DNA of 64,000 bases from the NCBI GenBank assembly GCA_026419805.1, contig JAOSLS010000123.1:1-64000 (forward strand), in the 5' to 3' direction. Source of the stretch: Ceratocystis colombiana. Taxonomy: Eukaryota; Ascomycota; Sordariomycetes; Microascales; Ceratocystidaceae. The translations under genes and the position numbers were made by a program. The notes under the pieces are model-generated. The model had not been told where the DNA came from, did no database searches, and saw only the letters and a program-made list of their open reading frames with translations. This document shows positions 10,367 through 21,808 of this stretch, piece after piece (position 1 is the first letter of the stretch; the number at the start of each line of letters is the position of its first letter).

Positions 10367-13164
10367 AAGTTACGTCTTTTTTTTCCATCTCTTGGAATCA
10401 TATTCATTAATGCTTAATTTAAGAAAGGCAAAAGACGAAATAAAAAAGTAAAACTGTCTCACACACAGTATTCAGTTGGTTGCTTGAAAATAAATCAATT
10501 TCTAACGCTGACTGTCATCTGCTCCATAGGGTTAGGGTTTAACATGCGCACAAATTTATGATCATTCTGAACAACTGCTTGCAGTCATCTTTCCACAACT
10601 ATTTGCATTCTTGTCACCCACTAGAGATATGTACTCCTGGGGCAACTACTCTTAGGGAATGAAAAAAAAAAAAAAAGAGATAGGACGACTAAATTTTCGC
10701 ACCAAAACTTCTTCACATCGGGACTTTGCATGACTTTCATCATTTTTTCTAGCTGTAAGAAATGAACCCTCAATCTGTCCATTGGAAACGCTGGAACAGG
10801 AATTTCTGGCCATAGCTTTGCTTTTATTTAGCCTGTGAGTTCTTTTTTCTCCCCTATATATTAATTTCCCTTGATTGTCTCGGCGAGCTTCCTTGCTTTC
10901 TCCGGCTTAGAGAGTTTGATCAAAGAAGGAGGGAACTGTGGGGGAAGAGGGAAAATGTGAACAAACTGCATTCAATTAGCAACGGTAGATGCAAGAATAA
11001 CAAACTAGGGAGACTAACGATGCGGTCGGTAGAGTTCTAGGAAAGCTCAAGTTGGCGACAAACAACAAGCGCCGTGGCTGCAGGGAAGGCTTATTTTGCT
11101 GTCCGCACACGTCAACAGTTTTCCCTTTTCTTGCCCTCGTTTTTTCTAGGACGTTTCGAGATAACATTGGCGAGGAGACGAGGCTGGGGGACGAGAATCA
11201 AGCCCTTATCGGAGTTATAGCCCAAATCAACAAGGTGTCGAGCCATGGGAACATGAAGGACGACTTCTTGACGAGACAGGACATGGAGGTAATTGGGCCT
11301 GGGAGCCGTTTAGCCGCAGCGACTGTGTTTGTCTGTTCGTTGTTATTCTGTTCTGTTTTACCGTGATTGACTGCGACTTGACTTGCATCAATTTTGTAGC
11401 GGGGTAAATTATATTTGTCTATGGCCTTGCCTTGCCTTGTCTTTGGTAGTCAGCCGAGCATCTAGGCTGATCAAAGCGGTTGGAGGACGACTAGTCTTTG
11501 GTTCTACACAGGATTTCACAGCGTCTATCTGAGACTGCATCATTTGCAGCTGCTCTACTGGCCAATTGCCTGTGGCTTTTCTTGGTTTTATTTCTTTTTC
11601 CTCCAAGTTTTGTTCCTATCTTTAGCTTTGGAAAGGCAGGGCTTGCATTTTTAATACCTTCTATCACCTTCTTTCATGGCCGTGGTCGAATCATTCTCTT
11701 CATCCCAGACCGTCAGACCGTCCTCATGAGCGTGTTTGGTTAGACTCAGGTAAGACTTTTCCATGGTTTGGGCTTGTATGCTTTTAGGGGGCTGGCATCC
11801 TTACCTCTGTTCCTACATTTTTTTTATTCGTTTGCTAATGTAGAAAGAAAATAGAAACGTCTAGATCGAAATCGGATTTCGTGAGCTTTGACTTTTGTCG
11901 CCGCTGTTCCTTTTTGGTCTCCTGACCGGCTGCTGATAGCCGCTAAAAGCCATAACTCTCGATTGCTTGTCCTTGTTTGCTGAGAATAATTTGCATATTG
12001 CTTAGCCCTATACATGTACCGTTTATCTTCGAACTTTTCCTTCCATTTTCTTTGCTATGCCATGTCAGCTCATCCTTTTCTCTTTCCTCCTCTACTCCTC
12101 ATTGTCACGTCTCATATTTTAACCTCATTTATTGCCTGTTAGCCACAGGACAGGCAGGGCGCATCCATCAGCCACGTTATTGTCATCTGCAGTAACGGCG
12201 CCCCACCAGCGCCACATAAGAATCCTCGAAAGCATAGCAACAAAGCCCACTTATCCCTTATGGCCTAGGCCAAGCTTTTGATTGATTGCTGGGCTTCTGC
12301 TCCTTGTTTCTTTTCTTCCCTGTCGTGTGTCCTTGCTCGTTTCTCCTTCGTCTCTCTCCTCCCTTGATTCCACTGTTTCACTGCTTTATTGGGGCACCCC
12401 GTCTTCTTCTTTCTTCTTCTCCCTTGTCCAGTGTCTAAGCGACAGCCTTGACTCTCTCTGACTACAGCAACGCAACGGTAATCCTGTTTCCAGGAGGAGT
12501 CTTGTTCTCTCCTTCTCTTTTTTCTTCTCTTTCTCACGGCCTGCCTGCTCATTTTACCTTGCCTTTATTAATTCAGCGGCTGTTATTTATAACGACCTCA
12601 ACAGCCGCCGTCTATACTTCCTTTTTCTCCTGTACACCCTCTCATCTTCTGTTTCTTCGCTTTAATTTATTTCTCCACGCCAGGCCCCCTTCTAGAATCC
12701 TGCCGGGCTTTGTTTTGCTTGCTGTCTATTACCCCTTCTTGGCTCATTTACCTTTTTGTTTTTTTTTTTTCTTTTTCGAAGGCCAAGTCCAAGTCCAAAT
12801 CTAAGCAACCTCAACTTGACCTCGCCCTTTAACCGCATAACGCCCGCCATTTTACCAGCCACGAGGTACCTGTGCGCTTGTTTGACGCTTGACGGTACTC
12901 GCCTTCCTTATATATCTCCCTCCTTCATCTGCAAATCACTAGACTCGCTTCGTTTTCCCCTGCGCTCAGTTGTTCCTGACTAGACCAGGCTCTTGCCTTG
13001 TTTTGTTATTCTGGGTATCTTGGCTTCTTTCTCCCTAATTCTTTCGACATATTATACTGTCTGCTCCTCTCATCTTTGTCCCAAGCAAACGCTCAGCACT
13101 CATCACACACTACTTTTACTACCCCCCCCCACTTCACTTGACACTTTGGTATTGATGTACCAAG
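10367..13164. other. 2.8-kb gap, no gene assigned; long pyrimidine leader at right
   Basis: The left part is the transporter 3' region, with a two-copy telomere-like TAGGGTTAGGG near 10530. The part from about 12265 to 13160 is strongly C/T-rich on the sense strand, as expected for the promoter and leader of the PH gene. A short open stretch at 11150-11366 looks slightly protein-like but has no ATG or recognisable domain. Confidence 0.5.
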
Positions 13165-13229
13165 ATGACTGCTATTGCAATGTCTGTGGCTATCCCAAAG
13201 CCGGCGAGTCAACAGGACTCAACCTCTAA
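13155..13229 (+). other. Upstream ORF overlapping the start of the tandem-PH gene
   Basis: An ATG at 13155, 10 bases before the main start, opens a 24-codon frame in a different phase that ends at 13229, inside exon 1. Its context (TTG before ATG) is weaker than that of the main ATG (AAG). Leaky scanning would allow both. Confidence 0.45.
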
Positions 13230-14503
13230 TACTGCCGACTCACAGGCTCCTCGCCTCTTCCAAAAAAGCAACACCAATGACAGCATCTCTCGCCAATGTG
13301 ACCGCCGGATTCTCGGTAATTCACCTGTGGATCAAAATGGTAGCTTCGAGTTTGATCGTGTACTCAAAAGCGGCTATGTCCAGAAACGAACACAGAAAAC
13401 CAAGGTACGAGAGGTGCTCGCCTAACCGCCAAATAGCCGAATGTATCACTACGTGACCCTTACTAACGCCCTATATTCAGACTTGGAAATCTGTCTTCGT
13501 TGTTCTCCGCCCAACGTCGCTTTCTATCTACAAAACCGAACGCGAAACCAAGCTTCGTAATAAGATTGAACTTGCCGATCTAACTGCTGTTGTGCACCTT
13601 AAAGACCCCAAGCACAAGCGAGACCATGTTTTTGGACTGTTCTCTCCCTCGCGCAACTACCACCTCCAGGCTTCATCGGAGGCTGAAGCCAATAATTGGG
13701 TCGACCTTATTCGCACCCAAGCTAGAATCGAAGAAGAGGAAGAGGAAATGTTTTTGCAGAGCCCTCAAGTTCGCCCAGGTGCTGCCTTTATGGATCGCAT
13801 GTTTAACAAGAAACGACCCATGGTTGGTGAGAGTGATGGTTGTAATGCCGCTTCTGGACTTGGCGATGACCGAGTCCTATCGTCTTCGCCTGAACTTCAA
13901 GTTAAGCCACCGACTCCTCGCTTGAACTCACCACCCATGTCCATGGTCATGGACTACTCGGGGCTCTCAAGCAACGAGATGGCATCTGACTTTTCTGACG
14001 CCGATGTCCCCCGCCGCTTTGTCCCTATTGCGTCGGATAAAAATTCTGCCGGTGTCGTTCATGAGGATAACCCTGCCCCCGCCAAACGCCTGAGCATGCC
14101 ACAAGTCCCACCCGCAGCCAACAGCGTTGGTCATACTACCGTTCCCGATCCCGATCGTGTAATCTGGCATGACTGGCTTTGGATGCAGCGTAGTAAAGGC
14201 GGTGTTCGTCAATGGCGCAATTACTGGGCGGTGCTGCGCCCACGTAATCTCATTCTATACAGAGACCAAACTGAGTACACAGCGCAGTTTATCTTGCCTT
14301 TGGGCTCTATTGTGAATGCTGTTGACATGGACCCCGTTAGCAAGACAAAGAAATATTGCCTACAGGTCATCACAGAGGAGAAGACCTTCAAATTCTGTGC
14401 CCATGACGAAGAGTCTCTGGTACAGTGTTTGGGTGCGTTTAAAAGTCTGTTAGCTAAGAGACGGGAGCTTGAAGCTGCTGCAGCGGCACATGCAAGAAAT
14501 TGA
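13165..14503 (+). CDS. Tandem PH-domain protein, 420 aa
   Basis: Exons are 13165..13404 and 13481..14503; the 76-nt intron has a GTACGA donor and an ACTAAC branch point and keeps phase. Two pleckstrin-homology domains are visible. The first is at about residues 67-165 (SGYVQKRTQKTKTWKSVFVVL, ending EANNWVDLIR). The second is at about 308-410 (WLWMQRSKGGVRQWRNYWAVL, ending EESLVQCLGAFKSLL). Both have the invariant Trp in the last helix or an equivalent hydrophobic. The linker is Ser/Pro-rich, with an acidic EEEEEE stretch right after PH1. PH domains bind phosphoinositides or proteins at membranes, so a membrane adaptor or scaffold role is likely. The specific ligand is unknown. Confidence 0.88.
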
Positions 14504-15206
14504 GTATGGTATAATTTTCTACCTTAGTCATGATTTCTTGTTGATCCAACTCTTCCACTCGTTTATCATTTCCATCACTCCTTCCGCTCGGATAACTTTG
14601 CTCTCAGCCTGTCTCGATACCCAGCTTCATCCATTATTATTCTCTTTTGTTTTTGTTTCCTCCGTTTCGTCCCTCCCTTTGTCTTCTTTCTAGTATTTCA
14701 TGAGATCACGACTCCTTCACTCTACCAACCTAAACAACGCACAACAAGTCTGTTAATTAATACTCCCCTGTTGGCCTTGGTATTTCCTGCATACATTTCC
14801 CCCCCCCCCCTTTTTTTTTTTTTTTTTGCCTTGCAACCGTTTTTAATCTACCCAGCGGTTTGAGCAAGTTTTCCAATTGGCAAACCTTAACATCTTGTTT
14901 CTTCTCACAACGTAGGAAACTAATTATTTATAATTGAATATTGATCTAAATTGAATAAATCAATGCACGATGAATGGGGGTATCTCATCGTCGCTGCTAA
15001 TAAAATGCGTTGCTTGCATTACATTACCATGTAAATCAAAACGTGGCCTACGCTTGTTTGCCTTCATCTTCAGATAAGACATGACCTCGTTATAAATTTC
15101 AACTTGCAGTCCATTTCTATATCCATACTCTGATAGTGACCAGCCTCTTCTCTAGAACCACCAAACTCCAACCAGGAAAACCGCACAGCAATCTTCTTTC
15201 ATGATG
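14504..15206. other. Gap between convergent genes
   Basis: The 3' regions of the PH gene and the leftward repeat protein lie here. It contains a C12 run at 14799-14810 directly joined to a T17 run (14811-14827). No gene is seen. Confidence 0.5.
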
Positions 15207-16902
15207 CTAATTGGAAGTTAACTGAAAGAAATCATCATCAAAATCCTCCATATCGTAAACCTGCAAGCCGTCATCGCCTGGTTCCATATATATGTCATCA
15301 AATGACCCCGCCTCTGTTCCGTTTGTTACTCCGAGACCCATGATCTCAGCGCCCGACATTGGCATGCCTACGCCCATAGGCGCTGGGGGGGCTGCACTGG
15401 GTACGCCCATTGACGGTGCCATAGGTGCTGGAGGAGCGCCACCCATGGGTGCCGAGGGTGCAGCTGCGGTCGGGACCGGAGCTGGAACAGAAGCAGGTGT
15501 TACTTTCCTAGCACTGGCAGAAGTGGTAGTCGGTGCGAGAGGTGGAGCATCGGAGATGAGAATGTCTTCAGACCCGTCGACAGAGGCGAACGTCATTTTA
15601 TTTATATCTGGTGGCATAACGAATGATGTGCCGGGCTGTTGTGGCGGGGGAACAGCAGATACGGACATCATGGCCGCAGGTGCAGGGATGGATGTAGATG
15701 TAGACGTATGGGGAGTAGCGTTAGACAGTGCAGCAGACTTCTTCTTAAGCGCTTGTTTCGGTTTTGTAGTGGTGGCCATGACCGGCGGTATCTGCGGCGG
15801 CGGCACTGGGGTCTGTTTTTGCTCTGTTTGACCAAAGCTAGTGTTCGTAGAACTCATATCGTGGCTAGCCGTAGGTGGGACTTGTGGGCCTTTGGTGAGC
15901 ATGGCGGGTGTGGCCTTGCTAGTTATGGCAGGCGAGGCTTTAGATAATGCAGGCGAGCCCTTGGCAGATGCTTTACCTAAGGCAGGTGGCCCTTTGGCTA
16001 GCGCAGGCGAGGCCTTGCCCACTGCAGGCGAAGATTTGGACAGTGCGGGAGAAGACTTCTTAGTGGGCGATTTGGAGATGCCACTTGTTTTAGCTAATGC
16101 AGCTTTAGTAAGAGCAGGAGATTGCCTTTTAACCGGTGATTTAGTAAGAGCACTAGAACTCTTTGCTAATGCAGCCTTGGTCAAAGCCGGCGAGGCTCTG
16201 GAAGGGCGGGGGGTAGATCCAGAAGATGAGGGCTCTTTCTTCATCATGAGTGGTGACGTGCTTCGGGCTGATACTGAAGGTGGTGGAACAGGAGTGACAG
16301 TGGGCGCCATTGGTGCTTCTGGGGCCATGACCATAGGTGCCATGGGGGCGGTCGGTACACCTGGAGGGATGATTGGTGGCGGCACCGGGGTTGCTTTAAA
16401 AGGGACCGGGGTTGGTGAGGCGGTACTGGGTGCCGGCTTCACAGCACCGTTGGTAGATTTAGAGGAAGTGATGCGGTCTAGATCACGTGATAGAATAGCT
16501 CTGGCATCAAGCTGTGAGGACATGTTAGGTGAGGCTCAAAAGCGCATATCGCGCAAAGAAATAGGGCGATGAAGGGTGTGAGTTTGAAAGAGGGAAACTC
16601 ACGATTTGCATTTCTAATTCATCTATTGCATTCTGCCATCGCCGGTCGGCTTCAGGTAGTTTGGCTTTCATGCTTTCCTGGATAGAGGTAAAATCGCCAG
16701 CTGGGCCAAGACGCGCAGCATCCCGAAGAGCGCGGCCGAGATCAATAATCTGATGGTTTAGGGTTAGCTCGCTGCGCTTGTCCTGGCGCCAAAAATCTTC
16801 GAAAAAGAAGTTGATGCTGTTGTCTCAAGACAATTGTCAACATACTATTTGAGTTTTGACATCTAGTAGTTGTTGTATTTGATCCTTTGGTGAGGGATCC
16901 AT
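15207..16902 (-). CDS. Ala/Pro/Lys-rich repeat protein, possible Mediator tail subunit Med2, 513 aa
   Basis: Best model is complement(15207..16511, 16603..16782, 16846..16902). The 91-nt intron has GTGAGT...CTAAC...CAG. The 63-nt first intron (GTATGT...CAG) removes two in-frame stops and keeps phase. The first exon is the least certain part, because sequence inside that intron (INFFFEDFWRQ) also looks protein-like. The N-terminal 105 residues are predicted helical and conserved-looking (HQIIDLGRALRDAARLGPAG, RRWQNAIDELEMQILDAR). Then comes a Pro/Ala tract, a basic tract with many SPALxK repeats (about residues 184-290), another Pro/Ala region and an acidic end with DDIYMEPGDDG and DDDFF. A short helical head with a long low-complexity tail resembles fungal Med2, but I cannot confirm this without a profile search. 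Confidence 0.62.
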
Positions 16903-19368
16903 TTTAGCAATAGTTTTCCAAGTTGGAGGCTCGAAGCTATAGATAGCAATAGCGATGGTCGTGAGGCTAGATTGTGTAGATGAGAGGACAATAACAAGTT
17001 CAAGGCGAGAAGGCGACAGGAATTGACGAGGTTTGTTTGGAAGGTTGCGACGGGGTCAAGGGCCGAATTAGAATATATATGAGGCAAGGTCCACTTTAAG
17101 GTTAGACAATAACAGTAATACGTTGCCTGGTTCCAAACGTTGAGTAAGACTAAATAAAGCCTTCTTTCCCCATGCGTGACGCTGGACATCAGGGATTCCC
17201 GTTGGCAAATCTACTATTTTGTGTTGTTGAGCATGTTAATTTTAAGGCAAGAAATGAATATTTGATGAGCAGTTTTTAGGGTCAGAGGGGAAGGCAAGAT
17301 AAAGAATGAGTAAGACTGAGACATACGACCTGACGTCGTCATCTTCACGTGATAGGAAGGGCAATATAGAAGAGCAAATAGAATGCCGATTGTTCGTACC
17401 ATTAAAGAAACTTCCTTTTATTCCATTTGGATTCGTAAGCGTCCTGATCACCTAGTCACAGAGTATTATATATTCTACCTTGCTGGGTACTGGTCTGATT
17501 GTAGGTAGGTAGGGATAACTCTAAGTTAGCTGGTCAGGTCGTTTTTTTAGAGGAGGTACAATAATAGTGCAACAGTGCAGCTGCCAAAAACAGATCCTGC
17601 CCTGTTTGACTTGTCTGCTGCTATCCAGACAGAAACCTGCAAGAGAACATGACGTTCTTGCCTCTTTCTTCGTGAAGCCCTAGCGATATAGTTCAACTAG
17701 CTATTGTGCGTTCATAATCTCCACACCAATATTATCAAATAAGGCAAGCGTCAAAACCAAGAAAAAAAATTGTCCCTACTCTCATCGAAAGTTGCGAATA
17801 GCTCAAAAGCAGGAATCTTCAGCATTGGTCTCTCCAAATATCGGCACCGTCCGTCCTCTGAAACTTTCCCTCATCGAGCTCTCCTATCTCGCTATGAACG
17901 GATTTTGATTTGTACATGTGCACCCCACTCCTCCGCGTACTTAACCCTACTGTTATGCTATTACTAACTAATATGATTGATCATTGTCGTCAGTGACAGT
18001 GGCAGCATAACAACAGATCATTATACGTTTGTTAATTGGGCACAATTATAGACAAGAAAAAGAGCCTCGTAACGGAGGAGAAAAGCACGGCCCGGCTTGT
18101 TAGCTTGCAAAGACTGTCTGTCAATTGTAAGTTAGCTTAGTTAGGTCTGGTTCAGTATTTGCGAGTATTACAGGATTATTTGTATCCTGAACGATCCAAG
18201 CTTCATCTTGACTACACAACCACTGCAGCATCACTGCCATGATCTGTAGCACGAGTCGATAAGCCAAAACCTTCTCTCCAAAATCTAACATATACGAATG
18301 ACTGCCCACATTGAATGATCCCATTGAATCCCCCGTCCTCTTCCACGCACCTCTGTCTCTGTTTGGTCTTGTTTTCCTTGCCCCTGTTTGCTGACTCTAT
18401 GTAGCTCCACCCTTTTCGTTCGTCTTCCTACAGTCAATGAGAATACTAGCTGGCTACTGTACGTTAGCACATGTAGTGGCATAGGTGGTTCCTTGACTGT
18501 CCTATCCTTACTACAATTTTGGCATTGGCCAAGATACTGACTACCCTGCATTGCATCTTCTCACGTCTTGGGGGGAGGGGGTTTTTCTCCTCTCTTTTTC
18601 TTTACCTCCTTTGCCGGACTTTCTTTTCTTCTTTTTTCTACCCATCGCTGTTGTGTCACTTTGCTCGACTTCAATCTTCGTCTTACAACAGACAGGGAGG
18701 TAGCAAAATCAAACGCATCCTCATCACCCTCCTGTTGTTCTTGATTCCCACCTGCATCTTGCATAGCTTGCTTGCTTTACATTTCCCTCCACTAGCCCAA
18801 CCCTGCCCCCTTTACTGGCCGCCGTTTTAATTTCTCCACGTCGTTGGCCATCGTCGGCTGTCATTTCCTTTCCTTTCTTTCTCGGTTAAGCTTCTTTTTT
18901 GGTTGTCTAACTGTTGGGTCGCCGCATATATCTTGCTATCCCCCCTTCCCTTTTATTCTCTTTGCTTGGGTTTCCCTGTCCTTTTCTCTTCTGTTCTAGC
19001 GCTGCTTCACCAGAGCTTGTGGTTTTTTTTTTCTCTACTGGTTCCTTGTTTGGACCTGCATCTTGCTTGTGCTTTCTTTGCGTTGCTGTCCTTCCTGCGT
19101 GTCCGTCTTGCCATCTTGTGCGTTTCGTGCTGCTCTCAAAATCGCTTCATTCACCCCGCCTTTTGGTTTCTCTGCTCATCGCCTTTTTCTTCGAGATACC
19201 TTGGAACCGTTGTTTGTCATCTGTCTTTCATTCCCAAGTTCTCGACTGTTCTTTTTTGCTACTTTGTTTGCTTCGCCTAGATTCCTCTTCTCGATACCGC
19301 TCTTCGTCCTCTGTTGCACCTCGCCTTTCCGTCTTTCGATACCGATCCGTATCATACATATACCTATC
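16903..19368. other. 2.5-kb divergent intergenic region
   Basis: This is the shared upstream region of the Med2-like gene (left) and pub1 (right). From about 18550 to 19368 the plus strand is strongly pyrimidine-rich, with several short ATG-led frames, and is the likely pub1 promoter and leader. No gene is seen in 16903-18500. Confidence 0.5.
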
Positions 19369-21808
19369 ATGTCCGACCAACCTTCTGCCAATGCCGAAAA
19401 TGGCCAACAGGCACAGCAGAGCATGGCACCTCCGCCTCTTCACATTCCTCAGAGCAACAACTCTATTCCCACCAACATTACCTCTCCAATGGATCAGGGC
19501 GTTCTTTCCCCTACCTCCGGTGCCTTTGTTCGTCGTGCTGCCCCCGAGCCTAATAAGCGTGCTCTATACATTGGTGGCCTGGACCAGCGCGTCACCGAAG
19601 AGGTTCTTCGTCAAATCTTCGAAACTACTGGTCATGTTCAGAACGTCAAGATCATCCCTGATAAAAACGTAAGTTCCTATTCCCATCGCTAATGGCTACC
19701 ACGTGGGTCTTTTTACCTTGCATTTTTCCTGGAATTACAGCTAGAATCACGACACATCAAGCTTGGAATCCAATGGAAACTACCTAGTAATGCACATGCT
19801 CTACCACAAGGCTATGGAAAGGACGGATGGCTTCATAGGCAGGTCAAGCGAGACTGAGAATAGGGCATCCCATCTTTGCTCCATATACATGTAAAACTAG
19901 CATGTCTCTTTTAAGACCTATTGCTACGATGCAATTGCCATTCTAGGGGCTTCTAAGTTCGCTTGTTAAGATCTCCTTTCCCTTGCTGCGTCTTTGCTAG
20001 AAGCCACTTGATGCCAAGCTACCCTTTTTGATGTACATACCTACCCCGACACCAAAGGCCTAGTGGTTGGAGCTTGTGCTTGCTTAATTTTAAATAAGCT
20101 ATCAACTTGAATCTTCTATCTTTATCTCCCTACTGGCTACCAAGCTGTCATTCTGCTCATTTTCCATTACCTTTTATATTTCTTACTAATTGTACTCTCT
20201 CCTATATTTACAGGCTAAAGGCTTCAATTACGGTTTCGTCGAGTACGATGACCCCGGTGCAGCTGAGAGAGCTATGCAGACGCTCAGTGGACGTCGTATT
20301 CACCAGTCGGTAAGATATCCATCATATACGGAATCCCGCCCGCTTAGAAAATAAGAAGGATTATAGTTCAAATTTCGAGAAGTCTTAGGGAAGCCATGAA
20401 AGCTTGAACTATCATCACATGCACTGCCGTAGGACTAGCGCCTATGGTACCTTGAAATTGGATGGTCTAATTATTAATCTACCATATATCGAACCATTGT
20501 AACTAACTCACTGCTATTTCTCTTTCATAGGAGATTAGAATCAACTGGGCTTATCAGGCCAGTACCAACAACAAAGAGGATACCAGTGCCCACTTTCACA
20601 TTTTTGTTGGCGATCTCTCGAACGAAGTAAACGATGAAATTCTCACTCAACACTTTGGGCCTTTCGGCAGTCTTTCCGAAGCCCGTGTTATGTGGGACAT
20701 GAAGACCGGACGCTCCCGAGGCTATGGATTTGTTTCCTACCGTGAGCGTGCTGATGCTGAAAAGGCTCTTAGTTCTATGGACGGCGAGTGGATCGGCTCG
20801 AGGGCTATTCGCTGCAATTGGGCTAATCAAAAGGGTCAACCATCCATTGCTCAGCAGCAAGCTATGGCTGCTATGGGCATGACCCCTACTACGCCCTTTG
20901 GCCATCACCAATTCCCTGCTCACGGTGCCGCTAGTTACGACATCATTGTGGCCCAGACTCCCCAGTGGCAGACCACTTGCTACGTCGGTAATTTGACGCC
21001 TTATACTACGCCTCAGGATGTTGTTCCCCTGTTTAGCAACTTTGGGTTTGTCGTAGAGTCCCGTTTCCAGTCTGACCGCGGTTTCGCCTTCATCAAGATG
21101 GAGAATCACGAGGCAGCCGCTATGGCTATTTGCCAAATGAATGGTTACAACGTTAATGGCCGGCCACTTAAATGCAGCGTAAGTACTTACCACATAGTAT
21201 CAAGCAAAGGCAACCTAAAAACATTGTTACTAACAGTTCGATACACAGTGGGGAAAGGACAAGCCGTCGCAGGGCGGCAACTTCGACCCTTCGCAGCCCT
21301 TTAGTCCCCAAAGTGCGCAGGGCCCTGGCTTCCCGCAGACCCCGACAGGATTCTACCCTCAGTACGGAGGTATGTGATGAGATTGAGTTAATTTCCAAGG
21401 TTGGTCCTAGCTATTAGGAAAGCTTGTGTGCTAAGTGCTGTAACAGCGCACTTTGGCTTGATATCTTGGTTGCTTAAAAGAAAAGAGAATAAATAATAGG
21501 AAAGTGTAGATGGCTGACTATATTTTTTGTTTTCAGTAGCCCAGTTTAACGGCCAACAGGGCAGCTTTGGTGGTCCTCAGGCGCAGTCTCCAGCGGGATA
21601 CGGCTCGCCGGGCGTAGGCGGCTATGGTGGTCCTCAAAACGGTGGCGGCAATGGTGGTGGCTTCAATCGCAACCAAGGTCAAGGTCAAGGACAGCAGGGG
21701 GGCCAAGGCCAAAGTCAGCAGCAGAATGGTCAATGGCCGCATAACTCACAGGGTAATGGTAACAGCAACGGTAACGGCAACGGATTCGGCGGCAACTTTC
21801 AATCCTAG
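19369..21808 (+). CDS. pub1: Pub1/TIA-1-type RNA-binding protein with three RRMs, 478 aa
   Basis: Exons are 19369..19668, 20214..20309, 20531..21178, 21249..21369 and 21537..21808. The three RRMs start at about residues 65 (ALYIGGLDQR, KGFNYGFVEY), 148 (HIFVGDLSNE, SRGYGFVSY) and 255 (CYVGNLTPY, RGFAFIKM). The order and spacing, and the WGKDKP after RRM3, match yeast Pub1 and animal TIA-1. The C-terminal 90 residues are Gly/Gln/Asn-rich (prion-like). The family binds U-rich and AU-rich mRNA, affects mRNA stability and enters stress granules; TIA-1 also guides splice-site choice. Intron 1 is unusually long here (545 nt) and the last acceptor is a tandem CAG-TAG. The start codon follows a long C/T-rich leader. 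Confidence 0.93.

Noticed and set aside
10526..10542. TAGGGTTAGGGTTT, telomere-like
   Set aside because: There are only two TTAGGG units, and single units occur elsewhere (about 3970, 33670, 44095). This is too little to call an interstitial telomere tract.
11150..11366. Open stretch with protein-like composition (IGEETRLGDENQALIGVIAQ)
   Set aside because: It has no ATG start, no recognisable domain and no convincing splice partners. It lies in a long gap; I could not separate it from chance.
17320..17345. ACATACGACC, resembling the start of fungal 5S rRNA
   Set aside because: The next bases do not follow 5S rRNA (no ATAGGGTG and no internal control regions).
18903..19692. Overlapping long frames upstream of and in exon 1 of pub1
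   Set aside because: Pyrimidine-rich leader DNA is open in all three plus frames. Only the frame from 19369 continues into RRM1.
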